Shown here in pieces: positions 8,941 through 18,911 of a stretch of DNA of 24,779 nucleotides. Origin of the DNA: Conidiobolus incongruus B7586 (taxonomy: Eukaryota > Entomophthoromycota > Entomophthoromycetes > Entomophthorales > Conidiobolaceae). The number at the start of each line of letters is the position of its first letter. Position 1 is the stretch's first letter. The stretch lies in NCBI GenBank assembly GCA_000697335.1, contig JNEM01006003.1:1-24779 (forward strand). The letters run 5' to 3'. A model generated the notes under the pieces. That model did not search any database, was not told the DNA's origin, and saw nothing but the letters and a program-made list of their open reading frames with translations. The translations under genes were made by a program, and so were the position numbers.

Positions 8941-9663
8941 ATGATTTGGAGGATATTTCATTTTAGATATAATAATGAATCAAACAATAATGGAAATAGA
9001 TCAATATCACCAGAGCCATTAACACAGATTAGGGTTGAAACGAATTCACCACAGTCCCAGCCTGCAGTTTCAAGACTTCAGGAGGATATTGTACCAAGAT
9101 GGAGGTCTCTTCTCTTTATCAGTAACTATCAAGCATGCTTAAAACGCGTCAAAGACACCAATTCCATATTGAATCTCAATCAATTCAAAAAGAACCTCAT
9201 CTACAGTTTTTACTTCAAAATGCTGTCCATCTCATTTCTAGCCATCATTCTCATCTGCTTCTTTTACTTCACAGAAATGTTCTCAAAAGAATTGCCTCCC
9301 TATTTCTACAGCATCAAGGGTATAGTAATAGTACTGACTTTGAGTGCTATTATGATCCTCATTATTCAGTTGGACACTCGCATTATTAAAATCAAGAATG
9401 CAATTAAAATGCTAAATTTGCACAGAATACCCCCGACAGTTCAAGTTACAGTCACGCAGAGCTCATATTCCACATTGCCAAGGTATAACGATGCTTGCGA
9501 TATTCCTCCGATGTATTCGACGGTCAATATGGCACCAGTATCTCAATCACTCTCAAATTCGAGTATAACTAGAGAAATAGAGCAAGTATCTCAATCCATA
9601 TCAAATTCGAATTCCAGTATACCTAGAGCTGTGATGAGAGGCTCCAATGATTCAGTTAATTAA
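8941..9663 (+). CDS. Two-TM membrane protein with paired LPxY/PPxY motifs (paralog 2)
   Basis: 240 residues, single exon. Start ATG at 8941 (MIWRIFHFRY); the Ser/Asn/Pro-rich N-terminal region of about 50 residues is likely disordered. RWRSLLFISNYQ aligns with KWYQLIFTWKYH of the upstream paralog. TM1 is about 88-110 and TM2 about 125-144, then a basic segment TRIIKIKNAI. The tail carries LPRY (179-182) and PPMY (189-192) with NDACDI between them, the same spacing and the same Ala-Cys as paralog 1. Unlike paralog 1 it goes on with a Ser/Asn-rich extension containing a 16-codon tandem duplication (VSQSLSNSS and VSQSISNSN, starting at 9538 and 9586). Function is unknown; WW-domain binding is inferred from the motifs. 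A membrane-anchored ubiquitin-ligase adaptor is one possible role. Confidence 0.68.
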   Translation: MIWRIFHFRYNNESNNNGNRSISPEPLTQIRVETNSPQSQPAVSRLQEDIVPRWRSLLFISNYQACLKRVKDTNSILNLNQFKKNLIYSFYFKMLSISFLAIILICFFYFTEMFSKELPPYFYSIKGIVIVLTLSAIMILIIQLDTRIIKIKNAIKMLNLHRIPPTVQVTVTQSSYSTLPRYNDACDIPPMYSTVNMAPVSQSLSNSSITREIEQVSQSISNSNSSIPRAVMRGSNDSVN

Positions 9664-10431
9664 TTGTTTTCGTTTATTATATAGATTATAGCATACGAAT
9701 CGATAGATTCTTGAAATAATTAATGATTTTTAATATAAATTCATTCTTTATTTTGATTTCATGTACTGTATAGTCACTTTAACAATCAAACTCATAATTT
9801 GTGATATAACAAAATTCACTACGATATCACATCAAAATTATTAGCCATTTCAATTAGGTATAACCATGAATAGTCCTCTCTTTAGTTTTGTAATATTGTA
9901 TTTGTATTATAAAATAATTTTGAAAAATTTCAAAATTTGTAAGATCGTCAATAATTAAAAAATTAAACCAATTCAATGGTTCTTAGATGAAATATTAGAA
10001 ATTATAAATGCTTTGGATAATACTCAAGCGCAAACAATAGAGTCAATAGGATTGAATATGGATTATATATTGAAATTAAAGGAAAAAATACCTTCTTAAA
10101 TAAAAACTACGGCGATTGCAGCATTGTTTCAACCTTTATAGCTCATTTAGCTATATCATAATATAATTACTAGAACAACAATAAATATATATGGATAGAT
10201 TTAGAGTTGCCAAATGATATATATATTATTATATGAAAATGTGTTTCAAATTCTTTGAAAAATAATATATATTACTCAAACACTTTAGTTCATATTGTGT
10301 AAAGTTTTAATCGTCTTTGGAATTATATATCCTCAAATTTAGATTCAATCTTAGATAGTTATAAACAGAACGAGTCACAATAGATTTAATAATTATATAC
10401 ATAAAATTTATTCAGAAAAATATAGTCTGAG
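9664..10431. other. AT-rich spacer with a short coding-like stretch
   Basis: Lies between the 3' ends of the second membrane-protein gene and the GH81 gene, so both 3' UTRs must fall here. The only coding-like piece is at 9959-10099, listed separately. Nothing else was recognised. Confidence 0.35.
9959..10099 (+). pseudogene. Short coding-like fragment, family unknown
   Basis: 46 codons open after an upstream stop, with no N-terminal ATG, reading QWFLDEILEIINALDN followed by QAQTIESIGLNMDYILKLKE and a TAA. The same frame continues past the stop as IKTTAIAALFQPL. The text is amphipathic and less AT-driven than neighbouring spacer frames, as expected for a small remnant of a gene. The chance of a random open frame is high at this length. 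Confidence 0.15.
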
Positions 10432-12543
10432 TTATTGAGTGGCGAACCAGTATAAGGTATTGGTAAGAGTATTACCGTCATCAACACCTCTATCGGAATT
10501 CAAAAAGTCTCTCAAACCGCCCTGCTTGTCAAAAATACCTTTGGCCATAAAGACGAAGGTACGCCAGCCGCTGGAGATAGGGGGGTCGGAGCGGGTTAGA
10601 GCTTGACTCAAGATGGGATACAGCTCACGAATCCAATTCTGATCCAGCAAGTTGTGGGAGATTGGAGTAAATGGAAGCATTTGAATACAATGGATGAATT
10701 CAGCATTTTTGCCGAACCAGGTAGCATAGTCGGCCTTGGTGTTCCATAATATGCCAACAGTCTTATTTTGGGCGAAGACGTCGGGCCACACGGGAGGTTG
10801 TTGACTACTGTCCATGTGCCAGTATCTGCGACATGATCGGATTTCCATAGTGGTCAAAAGATTGCCAAGGTTGGAAAGATTGGTGTCATTTAAGGCGAGA
10901 CCAAGAAGATAGATGGCATAGTAAGAGTTCACAGCTTCGGATGTACTCTCCTGGTTCTTTCCGTCGAAGAAGTCGAATAATCCACTGGCCCAGCTGTGGC
11001 CGTCATAGAAATCAAACATTCTAAACTTGGGGAAGTAGGGATCGTTGCCGTTGGGATTGGCGTAATCTCTGATTAAATCGTAGACATGTGCTCTATACTG
11101 ATTAAGCCAGTTAGGATCGTACTTGCCAATAATCGCAGCTGCATAAACGAAGTAGCCATAGTGGAAATGATGATCATTGTAGGCACCATTGCCAAAATCT
11201 GCATTGCTATCCCTGTAACCATTCAATGTCACGATACCACACCAAGTGCCATCATAAACCAAAGGGTTGGGATTCTTGGACAAAAGCCAGGGTTCAATAT
11301 ATCTCTTGGCCTTGTCAATGATTCCACTAATGAGATAGTGAGCACCGACATGCTCAGCCATTAATGCGAGTTTAGCAATCTTGGCCAAAGATTTACCGTA
11401 AAAGTAAGGGTCTTGGACATTATCGGGAATTTCCAATTTAACATCCTCCTTCAACGCTTCCTGAATCACGTTGACTAGGTTGGGATCCACATTGCGAGGT
11501 GCGTGCCATTGGATTGTGTTCAGATCCTCCAACATTGTCCACTGATCCCCAACAACGGCTGTCATCGGTCCCTTGATGCATCGATATCCAGTCAAGTTGA
11601 CGGTAGATTGATTCACTAAGCATTGTTGGTGGTGTGGTAAACTTAACATCAACACTGGCAAGTTACCACCACGCTTCTTGAAGCTATAATGAATATAAGC
11701 TTGACGATCGCTAGGGAATTCATAAACGACGGTAGCTGAAACAGGGTAGGTAGAGCTGAACTGGTCCAAGACTTGGAGATTTTGATCGACATTTTCAGGG
11801 ACATAAGCAACACGTAGGGTTCCGTTGAATTGACCATTAGCCACGAGACTGTTGAGGGTGTGGGACCAGCTGATAGGAGCCGAGGCATAGAAGACCCAGG
11901 TTTGGCCATTGTTAAAAGTGACAGTAGTACGTCCATTCGAGGTGACAACCGATAAAATAGCGTGAATGGTGGAGAATTCCAAGGTGGCATTGGTCAAGTC
12001 CATAGTAATATAGGGACACCCTCTGACGAAATAAGCGCGCATTCTTGTGTTGTCATTATCATTACCCCACTGCAAACTTGCAGATAAATCATCCTCATTG
12101 ATAAGTTTGCGAGGCATGTTGGACGATTCTCCAATCTTCATAGTCCAATTGGCTACGAATGGGCTGATCACATAGTCGGCTGTGGGTGTCAAGACAGGGT
12201 AACAGATGACCATACCGTTATCTGACATTTGGAGGATGTAAGGATATAAAGGCAAATAACTCTTACCCTCATTTAACACGAGATTCTGCCACCATCTGTT
12301 GGTTTGGTAAGGACCCTGACTTCTATTCCAAATGCCAGTAGGACCCTGCAAATTTTCAGAGTGAGGTGGATAAGAAGGCTCTCCATATGTCAAGTCGGCC
12401 ATCGATTCGGAACTCTCTACAAGGGAAGAATTACCCTCGAAGAAGGATAATGGTCTGGTCTTCTCTCTGACGCTGGTTTTAGGGCCCTCGGCTGGGGTAC
12501 GATCCCAAAAAGCTGAAATCCAAGATTTGGGTAAAGATAGCAT
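10432..12543 (-). CDS. GH81 endo-1,3-beta-glucanase (Eng2/Acf2-like)
   Basis: 703 residues, single exon, ATG at 12543, TAA at 10432. GH81 enzymes cleave internal beta-1,3-glucosidic bonds with inversion and act on cell-wall glucan. N-terminal beta-sandwich: GPYQTNRWWQNLVL (about 77-90) with YPYILQM, matching the family's PIQTNKFYSN...YPY opening. The catalytic (alpha/alpha) region has VYDGTWCGIVTLNG (429-442), FGNGAYNDHHFHYGYF (450-465, candidate acid Asp457), then FRMFDFYDGHSWASGLF and QESTSEAVNSYYA (531-543) with the ExxxE pair Glu532/Glu536. The C-terminus ends normally (NTLTNTLYWFATQ). The first 30 residues (MLSLPKSWISAFWDRTPAEG) show no secretion signal, so an intracellular Eng2/Acf2-like enzyme is likelier than a secreted Eng1-like one; an unrecognised upstream exon could change this. 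No breaks seen. Many CpG sites remain, unlike the repeat block to the right. Confidence 0.95.
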   Translation of the reverse strand: MLSLPKSWISAFWDRTPAEGPKTSVREKTRPLSFFEGNSSLVESSESMADLTYGEPSYPPHSENLQGPTGIWNRSQGPYQTNRWWQNLVLNEGKSYLPLYPYILQMSDNGMVICYPVLTPTADYVISPFVANWTMKIGESSNMPRKLINEDDLSASLQWGNDNDNTRMRAYFVRGCPYITMDLTNATLEFSTIHAILSVVTSNGRTTVTFNNGQTWVFYASAPISWSHTLNSLVANGQFNGTLRVAYVPENVDQNLQVLDQFSSTYPVSATVVYEFPSDRQAYIHYSFKKRGGNLPVLMLSLPHHQQCLVNQSTVNLTGYRCIKGPMTAVVGDQWTMLEDLNTIQWHAPRNVDPNLVNVIQEALKEDVKLEIPDNVQDPYFYGKSLAKIAKLALMAEHVGAHYLISGIIDKAKRYIEPWLLSKNPNPLVYDGTWCGIVTLNGYRDSNADFGNGAYNDHHFHYGYFVYAAAIIGKYDPNWLNQYRAHVYDLIRDYANPNGNDPYFPKFRMFDFYDGHSWASGLFDFFDGKNQESTSEAVNSYYAIYLLGLALNDTNLSNLGNLLTTMEIRSCRRYWHMDSSQQPPVWPDVFAQNKTVGILWNTKADYATWFGKNAEFIHCIQMLPFTPISHNLLDQNWIRELYPILSQALTRSDPPISSGWRTFVFMAKGIFDKQGGLRDFLNSDRGVDDGNTLTNTLYWFATQ

Positions 12544-13646
12544 ATTTTCTATTTGAAGTTGATAATTTGATTAATAATAAAATATAAACAAATATTCACA
12601 ATTTAAAGTAGTTAACAAAAAACTATTAATTAAAACTGATACCAATATATTAATTAAAATACTATGAACTAATCCGTATTTATATTACTTATAAGATGGA
12701 CGGATAATCGAGTTTAACATAATTTAAAGGTTACTGCCACTCTGAGTACTGGATTAAATGAAATCACCTTTCATTGATCATCCGTTAAATAACTTATGAG
12801 AAAAATAATTTTGCTAAAACTTGTATAATCATCATTAGATTGTATCTCCTTTAAAAACCTCACCCAGTTGCATAAATTAGAGACTGATCCAAATTTCCAT
12901 TCTACATTGATTGGTGTATTTTATCTCAGACAATAAGACTTCATGCAATCTATTGTACCTTTTCCTTAAGATTTACCCTATTTGGTTATTTTTCATCTCT
13001 ATTGGAGTTAATTTTCTCGAGTAATTTTAAAATCAGTCCATTATTAGAACTTGTCAAATTCGTTATGAAACTCAATAAGTAAAAATGTATCATTTAATTG
13101 TATATATTTCCAACAACCAATATTTTCAATCTTGTTTATTGAGACCCTTTAAATAAATATGCCATATCAATTGAATTTTAATATTATCCTTAATTAAAAT
13201 ATAATATTTCTAATTTAATAAATTTGCGAATTTCAAGTTATTAATTACTATAATTAAAAAAAATATTTTTTTAATAAAATAATTAATTTAAACTAATTAA
13301 ATATTTTAATTATACCTTAATAGTCATAGTCTAAAAATTATTAATATAAATTAAAAACATTTAAAAATCCTTAATAAATAAAACAATATAATTGAATAAT
13401 TTTTTAAAATACTATATTTTCTTCAAAATTATTTTTTAAAGTATTATTCAAATTAATGGAATAGTGAAATATTAGTTAAATAATTTTAATATTAAATTGA
13501 ATTAGTTTTTACACTTTCAATTTTCATATAATAATTTCATTTTTAACATCTACTCAAATTGAAAAAAATAATAATTTTAAGCATTGTTAAAACAATTTTT
13601 TTCATCACTAGTATTAATACCGGACATTTGTTATTATACAATTTGG
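12544..13646. other. Promoter-side spacer of the GH81 gene
   Basis: AT-rich, becoming almost purely A/T after about 13140. It includes the GH81 promoter region (the ATG follows TAGAAAAT), but no TATA box could be singled out in such composition. No gene seen. Confidence 0.4.
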
Positions 13647-14202
13647 TGGAATATTCGGGTGATATAACCCTATAATACAGTTGTACATTTTCCAGTGTTT
13701 AAAATCATGTGAATATATTATATGATTTTGTACGCAATTATACATATTGAAAACTTTAGATGTACACTCTTAAATAAATTAATTATTGCATTATTTTTTC
13801 AACAATCAAACTATTTAAATAAATTAACACTTTTAATCAATTATTCTCTATTTGATTACAATATGCGTAAATTTTTTATATTGTTGATAATAATAACCAA
13901 ATTGATTAAGCTAATAATTCAATTATATTTAGACATAATGTTGAATTTAAATAGTTGAATATTGTATTTATATGAATTTAATTTGAATAATTTATAATTA
14001 ACTATTTCATTTAATTGAAACTTTGATTATTATAATTTATATTTATTCTTAATTTCTAAAAATGAATTTAAAGTTAAACAATTTAATATTTCACGAAAAA
14101 ATCTGAAAATAGATATTATTGATTTAAATATCCAATTATATTGAAACATTTTGATTTTGTGCTTGTGTTCGAAGTATATGATTATATCACCCGAATATTC
14201 CA
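13647..14202. mobile_element. MITE-like element with 21-bp terminal inverted repeats
   Basis: The left end is T plus GGAATATTCGGGTGATATAA (13648-13667); the exact reverse complement stands at 14182-14201, extended by one matching base on each side. Span is 556 bp. The interior is about 85-90% A/T. A 78-codon open frame at 13722-13958 is AT-driven (Ile, Leu, Asn, Lys, Phe) and not a credible protein. A perfect 21-bp inverted match with a CGGGTGA core in such DNA is unlikely by chance. No target-site duplication is seen at the edges, so superfamily is undecided. It may be a non-autonomous DNA transposon or a chance-preserved pair of binding sites. Confidence 0.55.
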
Positions 14203-15527
14203 ATATCATTATTTTATGATACAGTATTCATTGGGAAACGAGATTAATTCACATTATACTATAAATACTATATATGAAAAAGATGCTTGATTCCAAAAAA
14301 TCAATAGTATAACATTATATAATAGAATCTGAATTTTATGATGATATAACTATTTTTTTATAAATTCATTTTTTCCTTACGTTTGTTCAATAATATCGTG
14401 TGAATTTATCGAGGTATAACTAATTTAATTCAAGAATCTGGTATCTATAACCTGCTATAAATATAAATTTTTGAATTTTTCTGAATTAAGTTTTTTACTT
14501 AAAAATCAGATATTATCTTTTACATGAATGATCTCAACATTTCAATTAATAATTATTACTTTGATTATATAATAATATTTATCATTTTATTTTTTAGATG
14601 ATCAATTAAAATTTAAAAAATATATTTTTTTGGATAATAAAAATTCCTATAAGTTTTTTTATCTGGTTGAATTATACTTAAATTTTTTCAATCAAAATAT
14701 AAAATTATTACAATAAAGATAAATTGAAATGAGTATTACATTAAAAATAAATTATATTAATTTCATGTAATATTAAATAGTCAATAATTATACCTATATG
14801 AAAATAAATTTATTACAAATATGCATTAACCTAATTGTTAAAAGAGTTTAATTTCAATAGCTGGATAGATATGTTAAAATCTAGAACTCAATCAAGAACT
14901 ATATTATATTGTTTATGGACTTGCAAAATATAGCTAATGTGAGACTGTTTTTTCAGGTAAGTAGTTACATTTTAGCAAGTGTGGGAAAAATACAGTCTTC
15001 TCAAGGGTGATCAGCTATAAGGGCGCCTGAATAGCATATTTTTCAGAATAAGGATTAGTTTGGATTACGCTTAAACCAATAACTCTGTTGTAAGTAGCTA
15101 TCTCACGCTCACAACATCAAAAGCACTTTGTAAGTTACAGGTAAGGAAAAAGTAGATATTAGAAGGTAGATCAGAAAAGGATATAATACTTATTATGTGC
15201 TAACTAGAAACTATTTTCATCTTAATAAACTTAGAATAGATGACATATTTTGCTTATTTATTAAAGGTGGAGTTCTTACTGATCTCTTTCTTGTCTAGCT
15301 TATCTCTTTGATTTCTCAGTTCAGTATGCAAAATAAAGTTTTTATAACGGGGATAGAAAATTACTCCAATATTAATTATTGTATCAACTTATAATCTACA
15401 GTATAGTTCCTTAAGCTATATATATTAAACACATATATTATTTTAAATAGAATTAATATATTTATAAAAGTTGGAGAAATTTAACATTAGTATTAATTTC
15501 AATTAACATCCTCTTTGATTTATCAAT
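14203..15527. other. Spacer left of the nested repeat block, with one GC-richer island
   Basis: 14203-14860 is extremely A/T-rich and empty. The island of about 14868-15360 has normal C and G content, the last CpGs I see in the window (near 15020, 15068, 15105 and 15347), and a small inverted pair TGTTGT/ACAACA at about 15087-15117. It resembles degraded repeat DNA, but I found no protein-like frame and no second copy. Its right edge leads into the LTR element whose duplication TAATA lies at 15528-15532. Confidence 0.35.
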
Positions 15528-15532
15528 TAATA

Positions 15533-15927
15533 TATAAGCATAGTGGTAAATACCAATATAGAATAGAGGAAGAGTTAATATAAAAGTAGTGTGACATAGA
15601 ATGTGGTATTATAATGTGGTTGTAATGTGCAAATATAAACAAAGTTTAATTAAGCTTTGAACTGGGATAAGTCACTGATATATTAAGATTTATATTAGAT
15701 AATGCTAATATATTATAATATTGATAGGATATAGTTTCAATTTTAGAAATAATAAAAAAGATAAAAAATAGTAAGAATTAAGAGAAAAAAAAACCTAGTT
15801 TATTAAATAATTCAATGTTATTTATATAATTAATTTAGTTATAAAAGTATAAATTAATCATATAATTTATAGTTAATTGAATTATATAAAAATATATATA
15901 AGAATTTAAAAAACTAGTTTTTTAATA
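15533..15927 (-). repeat. Left LTR (3' LTR of the minus-strand element)
   Basis: 395 bp, colinear with 23972-24365. Its most similar part starts near 15638 (AACAAAGTTTAATTAAGC in both copies). Differences between the two LTRs are mostly G/A or C/T, and the left copy more often keeps G or C. Edges are set by the repeat boundary together with the TAATA flank. Confidence 0.75.
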
Positions 15928-18911
15928 CTCTTTTAATAAATTTCTTAAAAGAAACATACTCTTTAGATTTTTACAAATAGATATAATAGGTTAAGATATT
16001 CTTAATATTTTTTAAAGGTTCTTATATAACTTCTTTAATAAGATAACTTATCTATTTTACATAAAAATAAAGCTTATTCCTAATAGATTTAGATTTAATT
16101 ATGTAATTAACATAGTATTTTTTTCTCTATCTTAATTAATAATTTAATGTAGTTTTAAAGTTTTTAATTGATTAAGAAAAGTATTAATATCTTCAAAATA
16201 AGGCTTGATTTTGAATATATAAAAGATAAAGTTGATCTTTAAAGTTAAAAGTAATTTTAAGATAATATTTTCAATATTTAAATCAATAGATTAAATTTTA
16301 TAAGGATTATAATATAATAGCAAGTATTTTAGATTTAAGTTAGATTTAAGTAAGGTAAGTTTAAACATCAATTATTCTAAGTATACAAATATATTAATGT
16401 TAAATTTAAGAGGATTTTTAAATAACTTTAAATATTATTGTTTTATAATCCTTTAATGTTCTTCCAAGTTAAATTTAACAAAGAAATTAATATATTTGAT
16501 ATTAGATTAAAATTCAACAATATCTAAAGATAAATTGATTTAAAGTTTTAAAGCAATTATTAAATTAGGATATTTATTATAATTAATAAAATAAGAGTTA
16601 AAACCTGTTGATTTATTATTAAAAATGTTAAATAAATATTATAATTGTTAGATATAAATATTTTAATTTAATTGATTAGTGTTAATATAAGCTTTAATCA
16701 TTTGGTTTAAGCTTTTAATAGTTTTTTCAATAAGTTTATTAGTTTAATAATAATTGATAATAAATATAGCTAGATTAATCTTAAAAGAAAAAGATAATAA
16801 CTTTCAAAATTAAAAGTTGAATTATATATTTTTATCAAATATAATAGTTTGTAGAACTTTATAATAGGTAAAGATATTAAAGAATAATAATTATATAATA
16901 TTTTTAATTATAGAAGTTTTAAGATAAAGAATAGAATAAATATACTTAAAGAATAAATTAATTACAATTAGTAAGTTATTATAATTAATTATTAATTTAA
17001 GAATTTCTATGAAATTAGGTTAGATTTATTATTAAGTTTTATTAAAAACTTATAGGGGAATAAATTCAATATATTTTAATTAGGTATTATATTTAGTTTT
17101 TTAGCATATTTCACAAGTATTAATGTATTTCTAAATTAATTCAATTAAAGAAAGTTAGTAATAACTTATTTTAATTCTTTTAACAGTCTTTAATTAGTTT
17201 TAATATTTTTTAACAAGTAAGTTATAATATTTATTAAATATTGCTTGTTAAATCTTAAGAATATTAAAGATATATAGACAATTATTATAATATAATAAGT
17301 TATCAATGATTTTAAATCTTTTAACATATTTTAATTAGTTTTCTAATAGTTTAAAAAGTTTTTTTTAATTAAAATAAAAAAATCATCATTTGATAATGTT
17401 TTTTAAACTAATTTAATAAATTCTTTATTGCCTTCATTAATAATTATTAAGTTAATATTTACTAGCTTTTTATAATTAGAATAAAAGGATAAATATATAA
17501 GATTTTTTAATAAAGTATCTATAATAAAATTTTATTCACTTAAAAAATATTAGATAAAAAAATTAACTTAAATAATTTTAATCTATTTAACTTATTTTCT
17601 TGATAAGTACTTTTGAGTATTTAAATAAATAAGTGATTTGTGATTTATAAGTATTAAAAAAATTATAAGATAAGAAATATAAATGATTTTTAAATATTTC
17701 TATTAAAGCAAAAAGTTTTTATTTATAAACTAGGTATTTTAATTTAGCTGGTTTTATTTTTCTTAACTAGAATATTATAAGCTTTAAGATAATATTTATA
17801 AAATTAAACTTAACTTACTCTTCTTTATTTATTATTTTATTTTAAAGTTAAAAGGTAAAATATTAATTAAATTTAAACTAAGTTAATTATTTACTAATTA
17901 TAAAAAAATTAAAGTTAGTAAAAATAATAATAGGTACTTTAAAATTAAAAATATATAAAGTAAAAATATTGGTAATATAGAAAATTAAAGCATTCATGTA
18001 AAAAATATATAATAGGGTTTATTTAAAAAGAGAGTTTTTTCTTAAGAAATTAGTTAAAAAAGTTATAAATTCAACAAAAAAATTAATGAAATCTTTAAAA
18101 TAATATAATAATCTAAATATAAAAATAAGTTAATTTTTTTTTATAAATATAATAAAAGCTTTTACTTTATTAAGTTTAATTAGATTAATGTTAATTCCTT
18201 AAGAAAAAACAATATAATTATAAAAATAGATAAAAAAACACTAAAAATATATTTTAATAACTTTAAAGGTAATTTATGTTTTTGAATAATTTGTAAAATT
18301 TGATTAATATATTAAATATATTCTTTTTAGTTTTTAAATAGATTAAGATATTATTAAAATAAGTAATAATAAAGTTATTAAAAATAAGGTTAAAAAGGGA
18401 ATTAATGAATTAAATAAAAATTACAAAACATTACACAATCTAAAGTTTATAATAATAAATTTATAATAGCTTAATATAATATTGAAAATAATTAAAATAA
18501 TAGAGTTTTCTTTAACTTTAATATTATAGTAATTATTTCTAATATTTAATTTAATGAATATAATAGATTTAAGTAGTTTATTTTTAATATTATATTGGTT
18601 TAATAATAAAGTTTTATCCTTAATAGTTTTAGAGTTTAAAACATAGTTATTAATATATAATCTTCAACCACCATTAACCTTTTATATAAAAAGAATAAGA
18701 GATTTTTATAATCAGGAAAAAAGTTTAATATGCCTATTTTTAAATAATTTTTAAATTTCTTCTTTTAAAGTTTAATATTATTTAAAAGATAAATAGTAAA
18801 TAATTTTTAAGTATAGTTAAATACTTAAATGGAGTTTAATTTTATATTTAATATTATATTTAAAAAGTAATTTATTCACAAGTTTAAAAACATTAGTATA
18901 TTAACTTACTA

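Noticed and set aside
9135-9389. 84-codon + frame inside the second PY-motif gene
   Set aside because: Shadow frame of the 240-residue gene, which has TM segments and a paralog to support it.
13722-13958. Open frame of 78 codons inside the MITE-like element
   Set aside because: Low-complexity, AT-driven residue mix in 85-90% A/T DNA; no transposase features.
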